Positions 1 to 5,659 of a stretch of DNA of 7,694 nt are shown piece after piece; the stretch's first letter is position 1; each line of letters begins with the position of its first letter. The notes beneath the pieces are model-generated. The model had not been told where the DNA came from and did not search any database. It worked only from the letters and a program-made list of their open reading frames with translations. This DNA is from an uncultured Lachnospiraceae bacterium (lineage in GTDB: Bacteria; Bacillota_A; Clostridia; Lachnospirales; Lachnospiraceae), in assembly GCA_946614075.1 (NCBI GenBank), contig CAMOGO010000047.1, positions 1-7,694 of the forward strand, written 5' to 3'. A program made the position numbers and the translations under genes.

Positions 1-73
1 CGAGCAATAAAGCTACGCGAACGAAGAGAGCGGAGCGAGTTGCGAGTTTTTGTAGGATTGCGGGATGCTACGA

Positions 74-154
74 ACACTTAGCAAGCACAAGCGTAAGCGA
101 AGTGCGAGCTTAGTGAGAGTGTACGCACAGCAGTGCGAAGCAGCGGAGCAATCC
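74..154. repeat. Dyad-rich non-coding leader element
   Basis: This is part of the 225-base stretch before the first gene, in which I see no convincing gene. It contains nested imperfect inverted repeats: ACACT (74-78) with AGTGT (118-122), AAGC (83-86) with GCTT (108-111), and GCAC (85-88, sharing two bases with the previous arm) with GTGC (102-105). A further outer pair, GGATTGC (55-61) and GCAATCC (148-154), is a perfect 7-base match. The purine-rich, near-repetitive composition suggests an intergenic repeat element or a folded 5' leader. I found no clear -35/-10 pair. Its function is unknown. Confidence 0.35.
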
Positions 155-176
155 GTAGGGGCGATAGCATATGATA

Positions 177-203
177 TGGAGCAACGCGAAAGCGTTGCAT
201 CCA
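177..203 (+). promoter_or_regulatory. GAAA-tetraloop hairpin in the 5' leader
   Basis: GCAACGC (181-187) and GCGTTGC (192-198) form a perfect 7-bp stem closed by a GAAA (GNRA-type) tetraloop. The stem extends by TGGA (177-180) with TCCA (200-203) if A199 is bulged. The hairpin ends 8 bases before the GAAGGA ribosome binding site (212-217) of the dehydrogenase gene. It could stabilise the 5' end of the transcript or bind a regulator. There is no T-run after it, so it is not an intrinsic terminator. Confidence 0.45.
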
Positions 204-225
204 CGATAAACGAAGGATAACAGCG

Positions 226-1209
226 ATGGATAAGAAAAAAGTACTGATTTCTCATGCGTGGGCGGATTCGGATGTTCCGCATCTGCCGGATTTCATACAC
301 AGCCTGGAGGAAAGGGGCTGCGAGGTTGTCGTTTATCCATACGCGACGGGTATGTCCGAGGAGGACATTATGGAATGGGCCAATGGGTGCTATGCCCATG
401 TCTGCGGCGGGGTGAAATATACCGCCAGGGTCATGGATGCGCTGCCGGACCTGAAGATCATCGCCCGGATCGGTGTCGGCTATGACACGGTGGACATCCC
501 GGCTGCGACAGAGCGGAAAATCGTTGTTGCGACGACGCCCGGAGCCGGTGCGGAAACCGTTTCGGAGCATGCCTTTACCATGATCATGGCCTTGTCACGA
601 AGAATTTTTGACAACGACCGTATGGTCCGACGTGGGGGCTGGACGACGGTCACGGGACATTCCATCTATCGGAAGACGCTCGGTATCATCGGCTTTGGCC
701 TGATCGGGAAGCAGCTGGCCAGATGGGCAAAGGGATTTGGCATGAAGATCCTGGCCTATGATCCGGTCGAGGACGCCGCTTATGCCGCGGAAAACGGCAT
801 CACCTACAAATCTCTGGAGGAGGTCCTGCGGAAGAGCGACTACGTGAGTCTTCACCTGCCGCTCCTTCCGAGCACCAAAAACCTGATCACCAGGAAGGAA
901 CTGGAATGGATGAAGCCGGAGGCCTTTATCGTCAACGCAGCCAGAGGCGGCATCATCAACGAGCACGATCTGTACGAGGTTCTGAAGGAGAAAAGGATCG
1001 CCGGTGCGGCGCTGGATGTTTTTGTCAGTGAGCCGATCGAGAAGGACAATCCGCTCCTGACGCTCGACAACGTCATTTTCTCCCCGCATATGGCCGGCTC
1101 TACGTTTGAGGGGCTTGATGCGATCGAGGGGATGGCCTGCGAGAATGTCTGCGAGCTGATCGATGGGAAGGTCCCGAGGGGGATCCGGAACCCGGAGGCA
1201 CTGCAGTAG
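226..1209 (+). CDS. D-2-hydroxyacid dehydrogenase (NAD-dependent, PGDH-like)
   Basis: A 327-residue cytoplasmic oxidoreductase that interconverts a 2-keto acid and a D-2-hydroxy acid with NAD(P)H. It has the split layout of the family: a substrate-binding domain formed by both ends (about residues 1-100 and 290-327) around a Rossmann domain. The NAD loop is GFGLIG at 156-161, followed by an acidic residue at the end of the second strand (D179 in AYDP). The catalytic triad is visible: R240 in NAARGG, E269 in VSEP and H288 in SPHMAGST. The usual PHIGAST-type motif is slightly altered here. The start at 226 is supported by GAAGGA at 212-217. The length is typical of the glyoxylate/hydroxypyruvate reductase and phosphoglycerate-dehydrogenase-like group; there is no C-terminal ACT domain, so it is not a classical long SerA. 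Its place at the head of a transporter and catabolic cluster suggests it acts on the imported acid or an intermediate. The exact substrate is unknown. The 3' end lies inside a tandem repeat. Confidence 0.9.
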   Translation: MDKKKVLISHAWADSDVPHLPDFIHSLEERGCEVVVYPYATGMSEEDIMEWANGCYAHVCGGVKYTARVMDALPDLKIIARIGVGYDTVDIPAATERKIVVATTPGAGAETVSEHAFTMIMALSRRIFDNDRMVRRGGWTTVTGHSIYRKTLGIIGFGLIGKQLARWAKGFGMKILAYDPVEDAAYAAENGITYKSLEEVLRKSDYVSLHLPLLPSTKNLITRKELEWMKPEAFIVNAARGGIINEHDLYEVLKEKRIAGAALDVFVSEPIEKDNPLLTLDNVIFSPHMAGSTFEGLDAIEGMACENVCELIDGKVPRGIRNPEALQ

Positions 1210-1300
1210 AGATGCGAGCCGGGTCCGGAACCCGGAGGCACTGCAGTAGAGATGCGAGCCGGGTCCGGAACCCGGAGGCATTGCAGTAGGTTTGTAAGCT
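1181..1300. repeat. 40-bp tandem repeat over the dehydrogenase stop codon
   Basis: Three head-to-tail units with an exact 40-base period lie at 1181-1220, 1221-1260 and 1261-1300. The first two differ at a single base (position 3, A versus G). The third matches well for about 29 bases and then diverges. The first copy includes the last codons and TAG stop (1207-1209) of the dehydrogenase gene, so the later copies (TAG at 1247-1249 and 1287-1289) look like duplicated gene ends. The junctions create stem-loops: CCGGGT (1219-1224) with ACCCGG (1230-1235), and the same again at 1259-1275. No T-run follows, so an intrinsic terminator is unlikely. Confidence 0.9.
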
Positions 1301-1330
1301 GGACACAGCCGGTGCCGGGGCCACTATATG
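1300..1330 (+). promoter_or_regulatory. Possible internal promoter before the TRAP binding-protein gene
   Basis: TGGACA (1300-1305) matches five of six bases of the -35 consensus, and TATATG (1325-1330) matches four of six of the -10 consensus. The 19-base spacer is longer than the optimum. An internal promoter would fit the usual need for more binding protein than membrane subunits. The spacing and imperfect -10 keep this tentative. Confidence 0.22.
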
Positions 1331-1387
1331 AGGGGGCGTCGACCCGGCGGAGGCTGTGGGAAGGCTTTCGATAAAGAGGAGCAACAC

Positions 1388-1413
1388 CAACAAAAGCAAC
1401 AAAAGCAAAGGAG
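1388..1413 (+). promoter_or_regulatory. A-rich leader and ribosome binding site of the binding-protein gene
   Basis: AAGGAG at 1408-1413 sits 7 bases before the ATG at 1421 and decides the start. An upstream in-frame ATG at 1328 would add 31 residues rich in Arg, Lys and Gln and would bury the export signal, so it is rejected. Just before the site, the unit CAACAAAAG occurs twice (1388-1396, 1397-1405), giving an A-rich stretch with little pairing potential that may favour ribosome loading. Confidence 0.75.
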
Positions 1414-1420
1414 AAGAAAA

Positions 1421-2521
1421 ATGAAGAAGATTTCTCGCAGACAGTTTATCAAGACAGCAGCTGCAGGTGCAGCAGGCGTAGCTGCCATGAGCATTCTCGG
1501 GGCTTGCTCCGGAGGCTCCAGTTCATCCAGCTCATCCAGCTCATCCGGTTCCTCTTCCAAGCCGGCCGAGACCAAGGCAGCAGGCGGGGATGCAGCACCG
1601 ATGGAGGAGAAGACCTACACCATCCGCTGCGGTATCACGGTTTCCACCGACTCCGTCGCGGCTCAGGCACTGGCTGTCTTCAAGGAAGAAGTCGAGAAGG
1701 CCACGAACAATACCGTCATGGTCGAGGTTCATCCGGATGGAACTCTCGGAAATGAGAGAGACGTTATCGAGGGTGTATCCCTTGGCACCGTCGAGATGTT
1801 CTGCGGTTCCACCGCACCTCTGACCAACTTCACCGATGCCTTCAACGTATGGGATCTTCCGTTCGTCGTCGATATCAACAATATGCAGGCTGCTTATGAC
1901 ATCATGGATGGCCCGGTTGGTCAGGCTATGCTGGATCAGCTTGCCGATATCGGTGCCAAGGGTCTGGCTATGGCACACAACGGCTTCCGTTTCATCCTGA
2001 ACCGTGTGAAGGAAGTAGCTACACCGGATGATATCAAGGGCTTGGTCATCCGTACCATGGAGAACGATGTCCACATGGCTTTCTATCAGGCATGCGGTGC
2101 AAACCCGACTCCGATGGCTTCCACCGAGGCGTTCACGGCTCTGGCACAGGGCACGATCGATGGCATGGACAACAACCTGGATGCTTTCTATACCCAGGGT
2201 GCTTACGAGTCTGCCAAGTTCCTGTCCCTGACGGGCCACATTTTCTCCGCATCCATCTTCCTGATGAACAAGGCTATCTTTGACGAGATGTCCGAGACCC
2301 AGCAGAACGCGATCCTGGCCGGCATCAAGAAGGCTGCTGATTTCCAGAGAGAAGGCTGCACCGAGGGTATGGAGACGATCAAGAAGATCGCTGCCGAGGA
2401 CTATGGTGTAACCGTCACCGAGATCCCGGATCTCACTCCTTGGAAGGATTGCTGCGCAAATCTGTATGATCAGTACAAGGGCGGCATCAAGGAAGACTAC
2501 TGGAACGCATTCTTTGCTTAA
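1421..2521 (+). CDS. TRAP transporter substrate-binding lipoprotein (DctP family)
   Basis: A 366-residue extracytoplasmic solute receptor that captures a carboxylate outside the membrane and hands it to the two membrane subunits encoded next. The N-terminus carries a twin-arginine-like motif, SRRQFIK (residues 5-11), a hydrophobic stretch, then the lipobox LGAC (26-29), so C29 is predicted to be lipid-anchored after export. A serine-rich linker (about 30-46), encoded partly by 9-base DNA repeats at 1518-1544, joins the anchor to the receptor domain (about 65-366). Family landmarks are R190 in NGFR and R211 in GLVIRT, about 20 residues apart as for the paired arginines of SiaP-type receptors; R211 is the expected carboxylate ligand. 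GTIDGMDN (244-251) matches the conserved GxxDGxEx-type segment. The mature domain has six cysteines (70, 128, 225, 313, 344, 345), a high number for a secreted receptor. The ligand cannot be predicted beyond an organic acid. Confidence 0.92.
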   Translation: MKKISRRQFIKTAAAGAAGVAAMSILGACSGGSSSSSSSSSSGSSSKPAETKAAGGDAAPMEEKTYTIRCGITVSTDSVAAQALAVFKEEVEKATNNTVMVEVHPDGTLGNERDVIEGVSLGTVEMFCGSTAPLTNFTDAFNVWDLPFVVDINNMQAAYDIMDGPVGQAMLDQLADIGAKGLAMAHNGFRFILNRVKEVATPDDIKGLVIRTMENDVHMAFYQACGANPTPMASTEAFTALAQGTIDGMDNNLDAFYTQGAYESAKFLSLTGHIFSASIFLMNKAIFDEMSETQQNAILAGIKKAADFQREGCTEGMETIKKIAAEDYGVTVTEIPDLTPWKDCCANLYDQYKGGIKEDYWNAFFA

Positions 2522-2550
2522 AGCGGAGTGAGGATGAAAGCAGTTTAAGA

Positions 2551-2568
2551 CGAAGAGCCCGCTCTTCG
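2551..2568 (+). promoter_or_regulatory. Intercistronic hairpin after the binding-protein gene
   Basis: CGAAGAG (2551-2557) and CTCTTCG (2562-2568) form a perfect 7-bp stem around a CCCG loop, 29 bases after the binding-protein stop codon. No T-run follows. A hairpin here could block 3' exonuclease decay and keep the binding-protein part of the transcript more abundant than the membrane-subunit part, a pattern known for receptor genes in transport operons. That role is inferred. Confidence 0.45.
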
Positions 2569-2615
2569 GACCGCTGCAGGCATCCGCATTCGTATATAGC
2601 TACGTAGCGAACATG

Positions 2616-2649
2616 GGGCAGCTGCAGTATCAGGCTGCAGCTGCCCTTT
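2616..2649 (+). terminator. Strong hairpin, possible partial terminator between receptor and membrane-subunit genes
   Basis: GGGCAGCTGCAG (2616-2627) and CTGCAGCTGCCC (2635-2646) make a perfect 12-bp, GC-rich stem with a 7-base loop, followed by only TTT (2647-2649) and then CGACGGATTTT. The stem is strong but the T-tract is weak, so it may be an attenuator or a stability element rather than a full terminator. A 10-base palindrome, GCTACGTAGC (2599-2608), lies just upstream. Confidence 0.5.
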
Positions 2650-2661
2650 CGACGGATTTTC

Positions 2662-2765
2662 TGGCAGACATTTTGACAAATATTTTGGCAGACATTTTGA
2701 CAAATATTTTGGCAGACATTTTGACAAATATTTTGGCAGACATTTTGACAAATAATCTGGCAGAT
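2662..2765. repeat. 24-bp tandem repeat upstream of the small TRAP subunit gene
   Basis: Four 24-base units lie at 2662-2685, 2686-2709, 2710-2733 and 2734-2757, with an 8-base start of a fifth at 2758-2765. The first three are identical and the fourth differs only near its end. Each unit holds the -35-like hexamer TTGACA, but no suitable -10 follows at normal spacing. Each also holds the palindrome AAATATTT in the first three units, within a looser dyad TGACAAAT/ATTTTGGCA. Because 24 is divisible by 3, the array stays open in several frames; one reads as an octapeptide repeat (ADILTNIL) ending at the start of the next gene. It may be a protein-binding array, a spacer or a simple slippage product. 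Confidence 0.95.
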
Positions 2766-2791
2766 CTTCGGATTGGTATAGGTAGTGAGCT

Positions 2792-3325
2792 ATGAAGGTA
2801 CTGAAAAGTATAGTGAAGGTTCTGGATGAACTGGAAAGAATATTTATCATCATTGCGATGATAGTCATGTGCATATTGATCCTGATCAATACGACCGCCA
2901 GAAGTATGGGATCTGTGAGCCAGCACTTCCTTTGGGCAGAGGAATTAGCTCGCTACACGATGATCTGGATGGCCTTTCTGGCGGCTGCCGCCACCTTCCA
3001 GATTGATGGCCATTATAAAATGACAGCGATCGTCGAGGCGCTTCCGCCGAAGGCAGGAAATGTCCTGAAGATCGTGTCGAAGGTGATCGCTGTTGTATTT
3101 ATGATCATTCTGTTCCGGCATGGTCTGAACATGTGCAGCGGCCTTTTGAGGATGGGACAGAAGACCCCGACTCTGAAAATTCCGATGTATATCCCGTATG
3201 CATCGATCCCTGTCAGCATGGCTCTGTCCTTTATCCAGACCATTCTGCAGACGATAATCAACCTGGTGGAAAAGAAAAATGATATTCCGGCGGAGCTTGT
3301 GGGAGAGGAGGCGGAGCTGTCATGA
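2792..3325 (+). CDS. TRAP transporter small membrane subunit (DctQ family)
   Basis: A 177-residue integral membrane protein, the usual size for the four-helix DctQ subunit that pairs with DctM. Hydrophobic helices are visible at about 17-35, 52-70, 92-112 and 132-157. The family segment around W48-A-E-E-L-A-R54-Y, following helix 1, is conserved, as is the aromatic stretch IWMAFLAAA after it. A charged C-terminal tail (160-177) is rich in Glu. The start at 2792 has only a weak upstream Shine-Dalgarno (AGG and GTGAG between 2780 and 2789). Its ATG overlaps the stop of a repeat-encoded frame as ATGA, so coupled translation is conceivable. The stop overlaps the next gene, also as ATGA (3322-3325), which is typical of the paired QM genes. 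Confidence 0.9.
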   Translation: MKVLKSIVKVLDELERIFIIIAMIVMCILILINTTARSMGSVSQHFLWAEELARYTMIWMAFLAAAATFQIDGHYKMTAIVEALPPKAGNVLKIVSKVIAVVFMIILFRHGLNMCSGLLRMGQKTPTLKIPMYIPYASIPVSMALSFIQTILQTIINLVEKKNDIPAELVGEEAELS

Positions 3326-4617
3326 TTATGGCTGTATTGTTTGCGACCTTGTTCGTGTGCATTTTCATCGGCGTGCCGATCTGCTTCTCCCTGGCGATTT
3401 CCGCCTTTGTCTGCCTGTCGGTCTTTGAACCGAATACCAGCATGGTGGTCCTGCCGCAGCGTATCTTCGTCCAGGCAGACAACTACGTATTCATGGCAGT
3501 TCCCTTTTTCATGCTGGCGGGCGAGCTGATGCTGCGCGGCGGCATTTCCAAAAGACTGGTCCGCTTTGTCAAGGTAACCTGTTGGCGGATCCCGGCTAAC
3601 CTCGCCTGCGTCACGACCATTGCATCGGCGTTTTTTGGTGCGATCTCCGGGTCCAACCCGGCAACCGTCTCGGCTATCGGCGGCATGATGTGTCCGGAGA
3701 TGGAGCAGGATGGATACCCGAAGGACGTCGCAGGTGCGATCGCAGCGGCCTCCGGTACACTGGGCGTCATCATCCCGCCCTCAATCCCCATGGTTATCTA
3801 CGGTATCGCGGCAGCGGTCTCGGTTCAGAAGCTGTTCCTGGGCGGTCTGATCCCGGGTATCATACTTGCGATAATCCTGTGCCTGACCAACATGTGGATG
3901 CTCCGCGGAGTCAAGGAGGATCGCCAGGCGAAAAAAGACGCTATGACAGCGGAAGGAATGACGACAGGCTCTGTCCTCAAGGAGGCGATCTGGTCCCTCA
4001 TGATGCCGGTCATTATCCTGGGCGGTATTTACACCGGTATCTTTACCCCGACCGAGGCAGGCGTGATCTCTGCATTTTACGCGCTCATCATCAGTATCTT
4101 TGTATACCATGAGATGACGTGGGAGATCTTTAAAGACTGCCTTTTCCGCGCGGGTATGAGCACGGGCACGATCCTGATCGTCGTCGCCTGCTGCGCACCT
4201 TTTGCCTGGTTCATGACGAGCCAGGGCATCCCCGCCATCATCTCCAAGGCAATCCTGAGCATGGTCAGCAGCCGTGTGATGATCCTTCTGGCGATCAATA
4301 TCATCCTGCTGTTCCTGGGGTGCTTCCTGGATACTGGTGTTATCATCCTGCTGGTCACTCCGATCTTCCTTCCGATCGCGACGAGCGTCGGAGTCGGGGC
4401 ATTGGCTCTTGGTATCATCATGGTTATCAACACCTCTGTCGGCATGATCACCCCGCCGATGGCGGTCAATCTTTATATCGCATCCCGTGTGTCCGGAGCC
4501 AAGATCGAGGAAATCTGCACTAAGATTGTCCCGTTCCTGATCGTGGAATCTGCATTCATCATTATCCTCAGCAACTTCCCGACCTTTATCGAGTGGCTGC
4601 CGAATTTACTGACGTAA
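3322..4617 (+). CDS. TRAP transporter large membrane subunit (DctM family)
   Basis: A 431-residue polytopic permease subunit, of the usual length, that carries substrate across the membrane with an ion gradient, normally sodium. Signature segments appear in order: GSNPATVSAIG (110-120), LGVIIPPSIPMVIYG (147-161), GGIYTGIFTPTEAGV (234-248) and GMITPPMAVNLYIAS (374-388). The two halves carrying IPPS and TPPM reflect the inverted-repeat fold of the ion-transporter superfamily. The family often has GSS at the first segment; here it is GSN. A cytoplasmic loop of charged residues lies at about 196-215. AGGAGG (3306-3311) lies 10 bases before the ATG, and the start overlaps the stop of the small-subunit gene by four bases, so the two are translationally coupled. 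A second in-frame ATG at 3328 is a possible alternative start. Confidence 0.95.
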   Translation: MIMAVLFATLFVCIFIGVPICFSLAISAFVCLSVFEPNTSMVVLPQRIFVQADNYVFMAVPFFMLAGELMLRGGISKRLVRFVKVTCWRIPANLACVTTIASAFFGAISGSNPATVSAIGGMMCPEMEQDGYPKDVAGAIAAASGTLGVIIPPSIPMVIYGIAAAVSVQKLFLGGLIPGIILAIILCLTNMWMLRGVKEDRQAKKDAMTAEGMTTGSVLKEAIWSLMMPVIILGGIYTGIFTPTEAGVISAFYALIISIFVYHEMTWEIFKDCLFRAGMSTGTILIVVACCAPFAWFMTSQGIPAIISKAILSMVSSRVMILLAINIILLFLGCFLDTGVIILLVTPIFLPIATSVGVGALALGIIMVINTSVGMITPPMAVNLYIASRVSGAKIEEICTKIVPFLIVESAFIIILSNFPTFIEWLPNLLT

Positions 4618-4671
4618 GAATGTGAGAACATGAAGTAAGTGCGATGTCACACTTAGCAAGGGATTCACTTT

Positions 4672-4740
4672 AGCGCCGCATACGCTTGGGAAAAAGCGCC
4701 GCATACGCTTGGGAAAAAGCGCTGCATATGCTTAAACAAA
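4672..4740. repeat. 23-bp tandem repeat before the aldolase gene
   Basis: Three 23-base units lie at 4672-4694, 4695-4717 and 4718-4740. The first two are identical; the third is degenerate towards its 3' end and contains the palindrome GCATATGC (4724-4731). Each unit has AGCG near the start and CGCTT (or TGCTT) after it, so each can form a short stem. The array ends 8 bases before the AGGAGG (4749-4754) of the aldolase gene, so copy number would change the length of its untranslated leader. Confidence 0.93.
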
Positions 4741-4762
4741 ATGAAGCGAGGAGGTTGTTGCT

Positions 4763-5545
4763 ATGGCGATGAGTCTGAAGAGCAAAATACGAGAGGGCAA
4801 AACGGTGCTGGGCACGATGCTGTGCCTGTCCACCAGCCCCAATTTGGTCTACATCCTGAAAAATGCAGGCTTTGATTTTATCATTGTGGACTGCGAGCAC
4901 GGAACTTTTACGCATCAGGAGGTCTCGAACCTGGCCCTGATGTGCCGGGCTTTGGACCTCGGGATCATCGTGCGGATCCCGCAGGCGGACCGGACCTCCG
5001 TGCAGAAATACAGCGACATGGGCTTGGACGGAGTCATGCTTCCGTACGTCGAGGATCCCAAGGCGATCGAGCAGGTCGCTTCCTACGCCCGGTACAAACC
5101 GTACGGCAGCCGCGGCGTGGCACTTGGTCCGATCGTCGACTACAAAGGGGCCGATGACCTGCCCACTGTCCTGAAGAATATCAATGACAATTTCATCGTG
5201 ATGGCGCAGATCGAGTCGCGCACAGGCGTCGAGCGCATCGATGAAATCATGTCGGTCGAGGGCTGCGATGCTGTCTATTTCGGCGTCTATGACATGTCGG
5301 TCAGCTACGACAAGCCGGGCGAGATCGGAGATCCGATGTTCCAGGAGATCATCGCATATGTGCTGGATTCCGCAAAGCGCCACGGCAAAATCCTGGGGCA
5401 CCATTTCTTCTCCCCGGAGGCAGCGGCGTGGGGACTCGCACACGGTGTGCAGCTCGCCTGCTGGCAGACCGACGTGTCCCAGCTGACAGCAACGTATAAA
5501 AAGGATATTGCCATGCTGAAGGCAGATCCGAATTTCAAAGGATAA
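4763..5545 (+). CDS. HpcH/HpaI family metal-dependent aldolase
   Basis: A 260-residue cytoplasmic class II aldolase of the HpcH/HpaI (2,4-dihydroxyhept-2-ene-1,7-dioate aldolase-like) family. Members cleave or form 4-hydroxy-2-keto acids, usually giving pyruvate plus an aldehyde. The TIM-barrel landmarks are present: D43-C-E45-H46 (the catalytic histidine position), R71 in VRIPQ (pyruvate carboxylate binding), G90-V-M-L-P, SRGVALG (116-122), QIESRTGVE (149-157) with E151 as metal ligand, and FGVYDMSVS (173-181) with D177 as the second metal ligand. The usual IGPNDLS reads FGVYDMS here, a moderate change near the active site that may alter specificity. The ATG at 4763 follows AGGAGG by 8 bases; a second in-frame ATG lies at 4769. 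Placed directly after the transporter genes, it probably acts on the imported compound or a product of the dehydrogenases. Malyl-CoA/citrate-lyase-like relatives are less likely given its length and motifs. Confidence 0.9.
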   Translation: MAMSLKSKIREGKTVLGTMLCLSTSPNLVYILKNAGFDFIIVDCEHGTFTHQEVSNLALMCRALDLGIIVRIPQADRTSVQKYSDMGLDGVMLPYVEDPKAIEQVASYARYKPYGSRGVALGPIVDYKGADDLPTVLKNINDNFIVMAQIESRTGVERIDEIMSVEGCDAVYFGVYDMSVSYDKPGEIGDPMFQEIIAYVLDSAKRHGKILGHHFFSPEAAAWGLAHGVQLACWQTDVSQLTATYKKDIAMLKADPNFKG

Positions 5546-5550
5546 TCAAG

Positions 5551-5569
5551 GGATATCAGAAGGATATCC
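5551..5569 (+). promoter_or_regulatory. Hairpin after the aldolase gene
   Basis: GGATATC (5551-5557) and GATATCC (5563-5569) form a perfect 7-bp stem around AGAAG, five bases after the aldolase stop codon. There is no T-run. It may protect the upstream transcript or simply be an arrangement of the repeated GGATATC word. Confidence 0.4.
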
Positions 5570-5578
5570 AGAAATAGG

Positions 5579-5624
5579 AAGCCCAGGAATTTCGGAGCGA
5601 TAAACGAGGAAGCCCGGGCTTTTT
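5579..5624 (+). terminator. Terminator-like element between aldolase and oxidoreductase genes
   Basis: AAGCCC (5579-5584) can pair with GGGCTT (5616-5621), which runs into TTTTT (5620-5624). The same GGGCTT can also pair with AAGCCC directly before it (5610-5615), since AAGCCCGGGCTT is a 12-base palindrome. The alternative partners and a long loop for the first option make this a weak or conditional terminator. It would reduce, not abolish, read-through to the last two genes. Confidence 0.4.
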
Positions 5625-5659
5625 AAGAAAAGGAAAAATACAAAAAGGAGTGTGGAGCT

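Noticed and set aside
170..175. TATGAT as a -10 element for the first gene
   Set aside because: No -35-like hexamer lies at 16-18 bases upstream, so a promoter cannot be supported.
13..570. Minus-strand open frame across the leader and the dehydrogenase start
   Set aside because: It runs antisense into a certain gene, and the part over 1-225 is low-complexity repeat-like DNA. No domain is recognisable.
1328..1420. 31-residue N-terminal extension of the TRAP receptor from ATG 1328
   Set aside because: It has no good ribosome binding site, would hide the export signal, and the ATG at 1421 has a well-placed AAGGAG.
2662..2765. 24-bp array as a CRISPR array or plasmid-type iteron origin
   Set aside because: There are no unique spacers between units, so it is not CRISPR. 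No replication initiator gene or origin context is present, so an iteron origin is unsupported.
2545..2926. Minus-strand repeat peptides (KCLPKYLS-type) across the 24-bp array
   Set aside because: The 24-base period keeps frames open on both strands. The frames run into the small TRAP subunit gene on the opposite strand and have no independent support.
4670..5443. Minus-strand open frame of 257 codons opposite the aldolase gene
   Set aside because: It is a shadow of the aldolase coding sequence, with no family motif and no convincing ribosome binding site.
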